Positions 1 to 7,250 of a stretch of DNA of 7,730 nt are shown here, piece by piece. Both the position numbers and the translations under genes were made by a program. The first letter of the stretch is position 1. Each line of letters opens with the position of its first letter. This DNA is from Planctomycetaceae bacterium (lineage in GTDB: Bacteria > Planctomycetota > Planctomycetia > Pirellulales > Thermoguttaceae), in assembly GCA_031288765.1 (NCBI GenBank), contig JAITQV010000354.1, positions 1-7,730 on the forward strand. The letters are read 5' to 3'. The notes beneath the pieces are model-generated. The model had not been told where the DNA came from and did no database searches. It worked only from the letters and a program-made list of their open reading frames with translations.

Positions 1-71
1 TTTTGAAGAGTTGGAATTTTAGGGACATTCTTTTTTCTAACTCAAATCAGTATTTTGTTGGCGTATTTTCC

Positions 72-117
72 ATACTTTTCACGTATTAAAAGAGCAATTT
101 CAAAACGTGGAAAGTAT
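72..117. repeat. 13-bp inverted repeat (possible hairpin or operator dyad)
   Basis: The left arm ATACTTTTCACGT (72-84) and right arm ACGTGGAAAGTAT (105-117) are reverse complements except for one position, which would be a G-U pair in RNA. The 20-base loop (85-104) is AT-rich. The right arm covers the GTG that would start the small frame at 107 and runs into a TATAAT hexamer (115-120). There is no T-run after the right arm, so a simple intrinsic terminator is unlikely. It could be an operator dyad, a structured leader or the remnant of a transposon end. The symmetry is directly visible; the role is unknown. Confidence 0.6.
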
Positions 118-388
118 AATCAATAAGTACCGTTCCACAGCGGGTTCGGTAGCTGACCACGAACTTCGCAACACGTTGCTCAAATCAACCATAGGAATTT
201 GCCTGCTTCAGGTCAAAATTTGGGCGTATAGCGAATTTGCCGCAGGAGTTATGACCGCTGACGATGTGCACTTGCTCGGATTTCTGTTGCCGGGCGAATC
301 AGGCGGACGCCGACAACGTACCGAACCAACCAACCAACCAACCAACCAACCAACCAACCAACCAACATCACACACATTGCGGAGTTAA
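107..388 (+). pseudogene. Short gene-like frame ending in an AACC microsatellite; probable truncated gene
   Basis: The frame encodes 93 residues from a GTG start. Residues 1-72 look like real protein, with mixed hydrophobic and charged sequence such as LLQVKIWAYSEFAAGVM and a Gly-rich GESGGRRQR stretch. I do not recognise the family. From about residue 73 the frame is PTNQ repeated, which is only the translation of the tetranucleotide array at 324-366, followed by seven residues and a stop. The frame is open further upstream to a stop at 38-40, so the start is uncertain and no ribosome site is visible; the GTG also lies inside an inverted repeat. Because the repeat unit is four bases, gain or loss of one unit changes the frame. 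The next frames end after about 11 (stop near 399) or 19 residues (stop near 426). It may be a 3'-truncated pseudogene or, less likely, a small phase-variable gene. Confidence 0.35.
324..366. repeat. AACC tetranucleotide microsatellite, about 10.75 copies
   Basis: Ten perfect AACC units (324-363) are followed by AAC, with no interruption. The plus strand reads Pro-Thr-Asn-Gln repeats and the minus strand Leu-Val-Gly-Trp repeats, as expected for a 4-bp unit read in triplets. Perfect arrays of this length are prone to slipped-strand mispairing, so copy number probably varies between relatives or even cells. It lies about 120 bases upstream of the predicted promoter of the large cytochrome gene and inside the short frame at 107-388. 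Confidence 0.95.
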
Positions 389-480
389 GATTCAGGGTTA
401 ATACTGAAAACAAATCACTAGAATAAATTCCACTATTCACTAATTCGGTTTTCCGCAAGAACCTTCGCAAAAATGATGTC

Positions 481-509
481 TTGCTTAAATTAATCTTGTA
501 AAGTATAAT
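481..509 (+). promoter_or_regulatory. Predicted sigma70-type promoter for the HzsA-like gene
   Basis: A perfect -10 hexamer TATAAT (504-509) lies 17 bases downstream of TTGCTT (481-486), which keeps the TTG of the -35 consensus. Transcription would start near 516 and leave a leader of nearly 60 bases before the ATG at 574. That leader contains a small potential hairpin with AGACC/GGTCT arms (about 524-537). The exact -10 and ideal spacing support the call; the -35 match is only partial. Confidence 0.5.
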
Positions 510-562
510 AAACCCCACTATATAGACCATTGGGTCTTAACATCTTTGTTCCGTTTTAAAGT

Positions 563-568
563 AGAGGT
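563..568 (+). promoter_or_regulatory. Ribosome binding site for the HzsA-like gene
   Basis: AGAGGT ends five bases before the ATG at 574. It is the only convincing Shine-Dalgarno-like sequence before a gene in this window and it supports the chosen start, which is also the start of a clear signal peptide. Confidence 0.55.
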
Positions 569-573
569 CGCCA

Positions 574-3573
574 ATGAAACTATTTTATTTGTTTAGTTTT
601 GCCCTGTTGTTTTTCCCCATTACTGCCGCCCAAACAGCAACCGCCCAAAATAATGAATGGACACCATGCGGAAATGTTGTATTTCACATCGGAAGACCCG
701 ACGCCCAAGCAACAGAATTTCGCTTTAACCCCAAATGGCAGGAATTGGTCAATGCCAAAACCAAATCCCCCGCCATTAATTATGTGATCGGAAAAAACCA
801 ACCACGCGATTGGGCGCCCATTCATATCAGTACACGTGATATGAAAAATGCCGGACATTCGTTTACGTTTGCTATCGAATTTACGACCGATTTTGATGTC
901 AACCAATTGTCCGAAAAACCACTGTACCTCATTATCGGTGCCGCCTTCGCCCACCCAACAGAACAATCTCAAATCATCGTTGACATCAACGGCAAAACCA
1001 CCGAACCAAAACGCCAACCAAAAGGTCCCGGCAATTACGATTTCAACGCCATCAACGATATTGGCTACTTCGAACCAACTATCATCGAATTACCCCAAAA
1101 CTCCGTCCTTTCGGCAGGAACCAACAAACTCCAAATCACACTTCAAGACGGCAGCTGGCTGTTTTACGATTATTTGGTATTGTGCGACCAACCCAATCCC
1201 CCACAACAGTTGCCGCCCCTAAATCTCAAACAAGAATTTCGCGCCGGTGATATGAAAGATGTCAACGAAATTCTTTTCGTTGTCCGAAAACCCGGAACCG
1301 ATGAACATTGGTACGCCAACTTCGGTTATTACGCCGCCGATAACAATGTCCGACCATTTCCGCTCGGAGCCGGCGCATGGCTGAATATCCTAAATGTCGA
1401 TTCGGGACAGGTTAGAACCGTTTTTGAAGATAAAGAAGGAACAATCCGTGATCCCCAATTACATCACGACGGTAAAAAAATCATTTTTTCCTATCTTCCC
1501 GCCGGAAAAAAACACTTCAATCTCTATGAAATTAATATTGACGGAACCGGTTTGCGGCAAATTACCAACGGCGATTGGGATGATATTGAACCGATTTACA
1601 CCGCCGACGGAGACATCATTTTTTGTTCCAGCCGTACAAAACGTTGGGTTCAGTGCTGGCTGACGCCGGTGGCAACCCTGCATCGCTGCAATCCAAACGG
1701 TGAAAATATCCGCGAAGTTTCCGCCAATGTTGAACACGATAACACTCCTTGGCAACTGTCCAACGGACAAATTTTATACACCCGCTGGGAATATGTTGAC
1801 CGCAGCCAGGTTCATTACCATCATCTTTGGACAATGAACCCCGACGGCACACGCCATAACGCTTTCTACGGCAATCTCACACCGGGAATTGTAATGATTG
1901 ACGCAAAACCCGTCGAAAACAGTCATAAAATTGTTGCTTCGTTTTCGCCGGGTCATGGTCGGACAGAACATTACGGCTGGCTAACACTCGTTGATCCAAC
2001 ACTTGGACCGGATCACCCCGTCGGCGCTGTTCGCATCGGGTTTCACGCCGACCACGCCGATCCGTGGGCTTTTTCGGAAAAGGCGTTCATGGCGGCTCGA
2101 CGCCAATGTCTGGAATTGATCAACGCCGATGGACGTGAACAAACGCTTTACGAACTTCCTGACGATCTGAAAGCCGCAGGATTTTACGTACATGAACCGC
2201 GACCCGTCAAAAAACGGCAACCCGAAATGACCGTTTCCGATACGGTTGATTGGTCGCAAACTCATGGACGCCTCGCCGTTGTCAATATTTACGAAGGACG
2301 CAAAATGCGCCATGTTAAACCGGGTTCCATCAAAGAATTGCTTGTTCTCGAAACATTGCCGGAACCCATTCATTACAGCGGCGGAATGGATCAAATCTCC
2401 AGCGGCGGAACTTTCACACTGGAACGGATTATTGGAACGGTTCCGGTTCAACCGGATGGTTCCGCATTCATGGAATTGCCCGCACTACGCAGTTTCCTTT
2501 TTGTCGCAATGGATCACGATGATAAACCGGTCAAACGAATGCATAGTTTTACAAATGTAATGCCGGGTGAAATTTCCGCTTGCATCGGTTGTCACGAACC
2601 GCGAACTCAGGCTCCAATGACGCTGGAATCGCCGTTGGTTAAAGTGTTGTCGCGTGCGCCGGTTCGACCGCAACCAATTGAGGGAATTCCTGATGTGTTC
2701 GATTTTCCGCGCGATATTCAACCGATCCTCGACAAGCATTGCGTTTCCTGCCATAACAACGATCAAATGGACGGCAGCGTCAATTTGGTCGGCGATTGGG
2801 GAGCGCAATATACGTTCAGTTATCTCAACCTTTCCTACCGGAGTATGTTCGGCGATAACCGCAATAGACCCGAAAGTAATTTTGAACCGTACCAAATCGG
2901 AAGCAGTGCAAGTAAACTAATGAAACTAATCAATGAAAATCACGGCGAAGCAAAACTTTCAGACGCCGAAAAGAAAATGGTACGGTATTGGTTGGATGTT
3001 GGGGCTAATTACGCCGGAACTTACGCCGCCAATGGAACCGGACAAGTCGGATGGTATTACCGTAATAAAATGGTTGTTACCGACGAAAATTGGACGGAAG
3101 TTAAGGAAATCAATAACGTACTGAAACAGCGTTGCGATTCCTGCCACACAAAAGAAAAAAATATGCTCCTGCCGCATACTTTAACACATAATGTCCCGCG
3201 ATATAACCGCCAATTGTTTTTTAACTTTACCGATCCAGAAAAATCACGGTTCTTAACGGCACCGCTGGCAACAGGCGCAGGCGGAAAACAACGTTGCAGT
3301 GAAACAATATTCAAAAATACCGATGATCCCGATTACAAATTACTTTTAACGGCAATCGAACGTGGACGGTGTTATATTCTCGAAGAAAGCAACCGTTTTA
3401 GTATGAAACCGTTTTACGCTAATGAAGCTTATACACGTGAAATGATGCGTTATGGAATTTTACCGCCGGATCACGACCGAACAAAAACTCCAATAGACCC
3501 TTACGCTGTTGATCGGAAATATTGGGAGTCGCTTTGGTATTCGCCGCAAAAATTGATCGGTAAAACAAAATAG
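574..3573 (+). CDS. Exported HzsA-like multi-domain cytochrome c with PL4-type N-terminal domain and PD40 propeller
   Basis: This 999-residue protein opens with a Sec signal peptide: Lys2, a hydrophobic stretch at 3-17, and ATA-Q cleavage near residue 24. Residues about 29-204, from IGRPD at 39-43 to YDYLVL at 198-203, resemble the C-terminal carbohydrate-binding-like domain of PL4 rhamnogalacturonan lyases. Residues about 225-480 hold TolB/PD40-type propeller strands (DGKKIIFS, then DGTGLRQIT). The following region resembles planctomycete proteins annotated as related to the hydrazine synthase alpha subunit. Three c-type haem sites follow: CIGCH 670-674, CVSCH 723-727 preceded by the planctomycete PRDIQPILDKH motif, and CDSCH 854-858. 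A periplasmic or surface electron-transfer or redox role is likely. The substrate is unknown; a carbohydrate link is inferred only from the N-terminal domain. No hzsB, hzsC or other anammox gene is nearby, so hydrazine synthesis is not supported. It has its own predicted promoter and ribosome site. Confidence 0.85.
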   Translation: MKLFYLFSFALLFFPITAAQTATAQNNEWTPCGNVVFHIGRPDAQATEFRFNPKWQELVNAKTKSPAINYVIGKNQPRDWAPIHISTRDMKNAGHSFTFAIEFTTDFDVNQLSEKPLYLIIGAAFAHPTEQSQIIVDINGKTTEPKRQPKGPGNYDFNAINDIGYFEPTIIELPQNSVLSAGTNKLQITLQDGSWLFYDYLVLCDQPNPPQQLPPLNLKQEFRAGDMKDVNEILFVVRKPGTDEHWYANFGYYAADNNVRPFPLGAGAWLNILNVDSGQVRTVFEDKEGTIRDPQLHHDGKKIIFSYLPAGKKHFNLYEINIDGTGLRQITNGDWDDIEPIYTADGDIIFCSSRTKRWVQCWLTPVATLHRCNPNGENIREVSANVEHDNTPWQLSNGQILYTRWEYVDRSQVHYHHLWTMNPDGTRHNAFYGNLTPGIVMIDAKPVENSHKIVASFSPGHGRTEHYGWLTLVDPTLGPDHPVGAVRIGFHADHADPWAFSEKAFMAARRQCLELINADGREQTLYELPDDLKAAGFYVHEPRPVKKRQPEMTVSDTVDWSQTHGRLAVVNIYEGRKMRHVKPGSIKELLVLETLPEPIHYSGGMDQISSGGTFTLERIIGTVPVQPDGSAFMELPALRSFLFVAMDHDDKPVKRMHSFTNVMPGEISACIGCHEPRTQAPMTLESPLVKVLSRAPVRPQPIEGIPDVFDFPRDIQPILDKHCVSCHNNDQMDGSVNLVGDWGAQYTFSYLNLSYRSMFGDNRNRPESNFEPYQIGSSASKLMKLINENHGEAKLSDAEKKMVRYWLDVGANYAGTYAANGTGQVGWYYRNKMVVTDENWTEVKEINNVLKQRCDSCHTKEKNMLLPHTLTHNVPRYNRQLFFNFTDPEKSRFLTAPLATGAGGKQRCSETIFKNTDDPDYKLLLTAIERGRCYILEESNRFSMKPFYANEAYTREMMRYGILPPDHDRTKTPIDPYAVDRKYWESLWYSPQKLIGKTK

Positions 3574-3652
3574 CCTCTCTTGAAAAAAACAATATTCATT
3601 GTAAACTAACAAAATATAAATTGCTCGCCCAATCACCCTTGAAAATAGAATT

Positions 3653-4537
3653 ATGGCAAAGACGTTGTGGCATCCGGCATTTTGTGGAGCAATGCAACTT
3701 GAACTTAACGAGTACCGTGATGTGTTGGAATTCAAAGACGAATATCAATTAACCAAAGGACCCTTGCGAGTTGATATTCTTATCATCAAAAAACATAAAG
3801 ATATTGTTATTGATAAAAATATTGCCCGAATTTTTCGACAACATAATATTATTGAATACAAAAGTCCCGATGATACACTTGATATTGGCAACTATTACAA
3901 AACACAAAGTTATCAATTTTTTTACGCATACCGCGAAAAAATTGATATAGCGGATTCATCGGTAACGTTGGTAACTTCGCAACATCCGTATAACTTGTTA
4001 AAATATTTGTCCAATCGTTCCACAATAACATCAAACCAAAATGGAATTTATGTTATTGATTACAATACGAGACCAATACAAATCATTGTTTCGAGTGAGT
4101 TGGAGGAAGCCGAAAACCTTTGGCTCACTCATTTGAGTAAAGAATTAAATGTTGTCCGTTTCCGTCATCTTTTAACGGAAGCGGCAAAACATGGTAAAGA
4201 TATTGTTCTTGATGCTTACCTTAATGTGGTAACGGAAGCCAATATCGCAACATTTCAGGAGGCAATTATGCTGGGAGAAAAAGTTAAACAATGTTTGAAA
4301 GATCTTGGCTGTATTGATGAATGGCGTGCTGAAGGTAAAGCCGAAGGTGAAGTTAAAGGTGAAGCCAAGGGTAAAGCCGAAATGATAATCCGTATTTTAT
4401 CACGCCGTTTGGAACCGCCTTCGGAATCGCTCCGGAAAAAAATCAATTCCATTCGGGATATTGCCCAACTTGACGAATTAGCAGATTTTGCTTTGACATG
4501 TGTTTCGTTAGACGAATTTGCAACGGCATTAAAATGA
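3653..4537 (+). CDS. Rpn-like PD-(D/E)XK nuclease-family protein
   Basis: The 294-residue product belongs to the group of Rpn or transposase-like proteins with a PD-(D/E)XK nuclease fold. The N-terminus (KTLWHPAFCGAMQLEL) fits the family start and supports this ATG. Candidate catalytic residues are Asp41 in LRVDILII and Glu68/Lys70 in IIEYKSPDD, with Gln85 in KTQSYQ. After an alpha-helical region comes a Lys/Glu/Gly/Ala linker (227-243), typical of these proteins, and a short C-terminal helical domain ending LDELADFALTCVSLDEFATAL. Family members are linked to DNA cleavage and recombination; activity here is inferred. The gene lies 79 bases after the cytochrome gene with no clear ribosome site, and it is visibly more AT-rich than that gene, consistent with an accessory gene. 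It is probably not functionally tied to its neighbours. Confidence 0.75.
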   Translation: MAKTLWHPAFCGAMQLELNEYRDVLEFKDEYQLTKGPLRVDILIIKKHKDIVIDKNIARIFRQHNIIEYKSPDDTLDIGNYYKTQSYQFFYAYREKIDIADSSVTLVTSQHPYNLLKYLSNRSTITSNQNGIYVIDYNTRPIQIIVSSELEEAENLWLTHLSKELNVVRFRHLLTEAAKHGKDIVLDAYLNVVTEANIATFQEAIMLGEKVKQCLKDLGCIDEWRAEGKAEGEVKGEAKGKAEMIIRILSRRLEPPSESLRKKINSIRDIAQLDELADFALTCVSLDEFATALK

Positions 4538-4682
4538 ACATTTCAATAGTTAAAGACAAATCGGCGTCGAAACAAAAACAACTTTTGCCGTCGACAACCG
4601 GTATTTTGTTCCGCTTCATGTTCTGTTAAGTGAATTGTTAAGACCATTTCGAAACCTAACATTTTTATTTTCCTTTTTTATA

Positions 4683-5663
4683 ATGTCCCGACAATATATT
4701 AACCAGTTCCGTGATAATGAAAAGGTTGAAGAGATCTATTTGATTTCAGACAAACAGCTTAAATCAAACAAAAACGGTAACTTTTATCTTCAGTTCAATT
4801 TGTCCGACAAAACCGGTGTGATCAGTGCACGTCTCTGGAATATAGCGGACGAAGTGTTTTACCAATTTGATAACGGCGATTACGTTTTGGTGGAAGGTAT
4901 TGCGCAACGTTTTCAGGGAACACTGCAATTTATTGCTAAAAAACTGACGAGAATTGATACAAAAAAGAATCCGATTGATGAAACGGAATTTCTTCGGTTC
5001 AATTATGTTGACGTAACCAAAAAAAGAGCCAGACTTTTGGAATTACTTCATTCGATAAAAGATCCGGATTTACGGAATCTTACGGATTGTATTTTGCTTG
5101 ACGAAGAGTTAATGGAACGGTTTTGCAGGGCTCCGGCGGGAATCAAGTTACATCATGCGTATCCGGGCGGTTTATTGGAACATTCCGTACAAATGATGGA
5201 AGTTGTCGAATGTATTACCAATTTATATACGTGGATTAACCGTGATTTGCTTTTGGTTGGGGCGTTTTTGCACGATATTGGGAAAACAGTGGAATTATCG
5301 TTTAGCGGTGAAACGTTTTATTCGGATCAAGGACAAATGCTCGGACATTCGTTTCTCGGTATTGAAATATTGAGCGAAAAAATAAAAGAAACGGAAAAAA
5401 ACTGTGGTGAACCGTTCAACACGGAAACTATGATGATCTTAAAACATTTACTTTTGTCGCATCATGGAGCTTACGAAAACCAAAGTGCGAAATTGCCGAT
5501 GACATTGGAAGCGGTTGCACTTTACTTGATTGATTCGTTTGATTCCAAGCTTGCCGAATTCCGCAAATATATAATTGAAGACCCCAATCTTGGGGGGGAC
5601 TGGACAAATTACATTCCCGGTATTGAGCGGAAATTGTACAAAGGAAAAACTGAAACGAATTAA
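4683..5663 (+). CDS. YhaM-like 3'-5' exoribonuclease (OB-fold + HD domain)
   Basis: The 326-residue protein has an N-terminal OB-fold nucleic-acid-binding domain (about 12-88, including GNFYLQFNLSDKTGVISARLW) followed by an HD phosphohydrolase domain. Likely metal ligands are His167 (LLEHS), His197-Asp198 (FLHDIGK), His222 (GHSFLG), His255 and His260/His261 (KHLLLSHHG), and Asp284 (LIDSFD). This order and length match the YhaM/CBF1 family of cytoplasmic metal-dependent 3'-5' exoribonucleases that trim single-stranded RNA. I chose the ATG at 4683, where MSRQYINQF fits the family N-terminus. The upstream TTG at 4635 would add 16 residues of unrelated hydrophobic sequence. No Shine-Dalgarno is visible at either. 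The gene is separated from the nuclease gene by 145 bases and is convergent with the oxidoreductase gene. A G7 run at 5592-5598 lies near the 3' end. Confidence 0.85.
   Translation: MSRQYINQFRDNEKVEEIYLISDKQLKSNKNGNFYLQFNLSDKTGVISARLWNIADEVFYQFDNGDYVLVEGIAQRFQGTLQFIAKKLTRIDTKKNPIDETEFLRFNYVDVTKKRARLLELLHSIKDPDLRNLTDCILLDEELMERFCRAPAGIKLHHAYPGGLLEHSVQMMEVVECITNLYTWINRDLLLVGAFLHDIGKTVELSFSGETFYSDQGQMLGHSFLGIEILSEKIKETEKNCGEPFNTETMMILKHLLLSHHGAYENQSAKLPMTLEAVALYLIDSFDSKLAEFRKYIIEDPNLGGDWTNYIPGIERKLYKGKTETN
5582..5598. repeat. CCCCAA-TC-TTGGGG palindrome with G7 run inside the HD gene
   Basis: CCCCAA (5582-5587) and TTGGGG (5590-5595) form a perfect inverted repeat with a two-base centre, and the G tract continues to seven (5592-5598). 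It lies in codons for NLGGD near residue 304. A one-base loss would replace the last 20 or so residues and read on into the intergenic region to a stop near 5677, while a one-base gain would stop quickly. Confidence 0.7.
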
Positions 5664-5753
5664 GGTCTTGAAGTAAATGATTGCAACGGAAAACATAACA
5701 GATTATTGTTGTTTATCTAATTTCCTATTGAGTATCGGCAACGCAATTCCTGT

Positions 5754-7205
5754 TCAGACTGTTTCGGGAACAACATAAGGTTTCCGATAATCTCTTGTCA
5801 ATAAAGTATTGGCGGCGGAGTTGTTGATGAATTGTTCTTTAACCGGATCAAATGTTAATTCTTGCCCCAATATAAATTCAGGAGCGGTTAAATTCGGTAG
5901 TGCGTCGGTTGTGTTTTTTACAACATTACCTAACGCCTTTTGAACAATCGGATTATCGCCGAACGCCGACTTGATCGAATCAAGTGAAGCGGTTTCGCCA
6001 AGCCGATAGGAGATATTACCAAGATGACAATGTGCGGCGGAAAGATGGGCTTCGAGAATATCCGCACGAAGTTGGCTGCGATCACGGTTGCGCACGCATC
6101 GGACAAAGTTCGTAAACACACTGCCTTCGGGTTTTTCGTATTCCGCTTCGAGTTTTATTTTTTCTTTTGCCGAATCATACGGGAAAAATTCCGAACCGCG
6201 AATCATTCCCTGATCCGTGTATAATTCAACATCAACAATGGGTTCCCAAGTTGTTTTCGGTTTAACAAGCCCGCGTGTTTCAAAGAGCAATTTTACATTG
6301 CCGTAATCGTAAAGACAAAGTTGTTGGTTGGGGGTTTGCCCTTGATCTTTGAACTCTTTTTCCGGTTCATTGACGTACCGCGCCCCAAAAGCGACAACAT
6401 TCTTAGGTAAGGTTTGTTCGGTCATCCAACGGCAAACATCTATTTCGTGAACTCCTTGGTTGCCGATATCGCCGCAACCGGTATCCCAAAACCAATGCCA
6501 GTTGTAATGGACTAAATTCCGGTGAAACGGTTGAAGCGGTGCCGGACCGAGCCAAATGTCCCAATTGAGAGTTTCGGGCGGTGTTTCTTCGGGTTTGAAT
6601 CCAATCGACCAACGCGGTTTGCAGCAGTAACCTTTGGCAATTTTCAATGTCCCGTATTTCCCGCTTTTAAGTGCCGCCAGATTGAGAAATCGTTGAGCGG
6701 AGGAACGTTGTTGTGTTCCGTGTTGGACAATACGTTTATATTTTTCCGCCGCTTCCACACATTTTCGCCCTTCAAAAATATTATGGGAGCATGGTTTTTC
6801 GACGTAAACATCTTTTCCCGCTTGGCAAGCCCAAATGGTGAAGAGCGAATGGGTATGGTTACAGGTGGCAATGGAAATTGCATCGAGATTTTTGTCGTCC
6901 AGAGCCTTACGGACATCCTGAACACAAATTGGTTTGTTACCGTGATCCCGTTCGACTTTCGCGGCAACTGGACCGTGTAATTTGCTGTCAACATCAATCA
7001 AAAATGTTACTTCGGCATCTTTCATGGAACCGAATTCTTTGATATGGCTTTGTCCTCGCCCATTGATACCGACAACGCCAACACGTAAGCGTTCATTAGC
7101 GCCAAGAATTTGACCGGACGACTGAGTTCCCGAAATTGCAAATGTTGAAGCCATTCCGAGAACTGCCATTGATTTTTTAACAAATGTTCTGCGTGTAAGT
7201 GACAT
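5754..7205 (-). CDS. Tat-exported Gfo/Idh/MocA-family oxidoreductase
   Basis: The 483-residue protein starts with a twin-arginine signal (TRRTFVKKS, Arg5-Arg6) and a hydrophobic segment (13-26), so it is probably folded with its cofactor and then exported. Residues 40-51 (LRVGVVGINGRG) form the Rossmann NAD(P)-binding loop, and Asp71 or Asp73 (LIDVD) is the expected end of beta-2. EKP at 136-138 is the family signature lysine motif. GDIGNQGVHEIDVCRW (245-260) provides the conserved C-terminal-domain histidine (His253). The subfamily feature NWDIWLGPAP is at 214-223. These enzymes oxidise or reduce sugars, inositols or related polyols; the substrate cannot be read from sequence. Many planctomycete paralogues have this Tat-signal layout. 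The gene is convergent with the HD gene (90-base gap). Its start codon is directly preceded by a heptamer repeat rather than a ribosome site. Confidence 0.88.
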   Translation of the reverse strand: MSLTRRTFVKKSMAVLGMASTFAISGTQSSGQILGANERLRVGVVGINGRGQSHIKEFGSMKDAEVTFLIDVDSKLHGPVAAKVERDHGNKPICVQDVRKALDDKNLDAISIATCNHTHSLFTIWACQAGKDVYVEKPCSHNIFEGRKCVEAAEKYKRIVQHGTQQRSSAQRFLNLAALKSGKYGTLKIAKGYCCKPRWSIGFKPEETPPETLNWDIWLGPAPLQPFHRNLVHYNWHWFWDTGCGDIGNQGVHEIDVCRWMTEQTLPKNVVAFGARYVNEPEKEFKDQGQTPNQQLCLYDYGNVKLLFETRGLVKPKTTWEPIVDVELYTDQGMIRGSEFFPYDSAKEKIKLEAEYEKPEGSVFTNFVRCVRNRDRSQLRADILEAHLSAAHCHLGNISYRLGETASLDSIKSAFGDNPIVQKALGNVVKNTTDALPNLTAPEFILGQELTFDPVKEQFINNSAANTLLTRDYRKPYVVPETV

Positions 7206-7247
7206 AATAGTTAATAGTTAGTGGTTAATAGTGAATAGTTAATATTG
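7206..7247. repeat. AATAGTT heptanucleotide tandem repeat touching the oxidoreductase start codon
   Basis: Six consecutive 7-base units read AATAGTT, AATAGTT, AGTGGTT, AATAGTG, AATAGTT, AATATTG; three are perfect and the others carry one or two changes. On the coding (minus) strand the unit is AACTATT, and the last unit directly abuts the ATG at 7205. The array therefore occupies the place where a Shine-Dalgarno would be and probably forms most of the 5' leader. A change in copy number would alter promoter-to-start spacing without touching the protein. Confidence 0.85.
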
Positions 7248-7250
7248 AGG

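Noticed and set aside
249..530. Minus-strand frame with LVGWLVGW repeats
   Set aside because: It is the complement of the AACC array, overlaps the predicted promoter of the cytochrome gene, and has no family resemblance outside the repeat.
574..3573. True hydrazine synthase alpha subunit (anammox)
   Set aside because: Only scaffold similarity is visible; there is an extra N-terminal carbohydrate-type domain, three CXXCH sites and no partner subunit genes.
3589..3602. Terminator after the cytochrome gene (ACAAT-ATTC-ATTGT)
   Set aside because: The stem is only five AT-rich pairs and no T-run follows it.
4635..4682. Upstream TTG start for the HD-domain gene
   Set aside because: The added residues (LRPFRNLTFLFSFFI) resemble a chance hydrophobic stretch, not a family N-terminus, and a cytoplasmic RNase needs no signal.
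5691..5714. Bidirectional terminator between the convergent genes
   Set aside because: An AAACA/ACA with TGT/TGTTT stem can be drawn only with a two-base bulge; it is AT-rich and has no clear T-tract.
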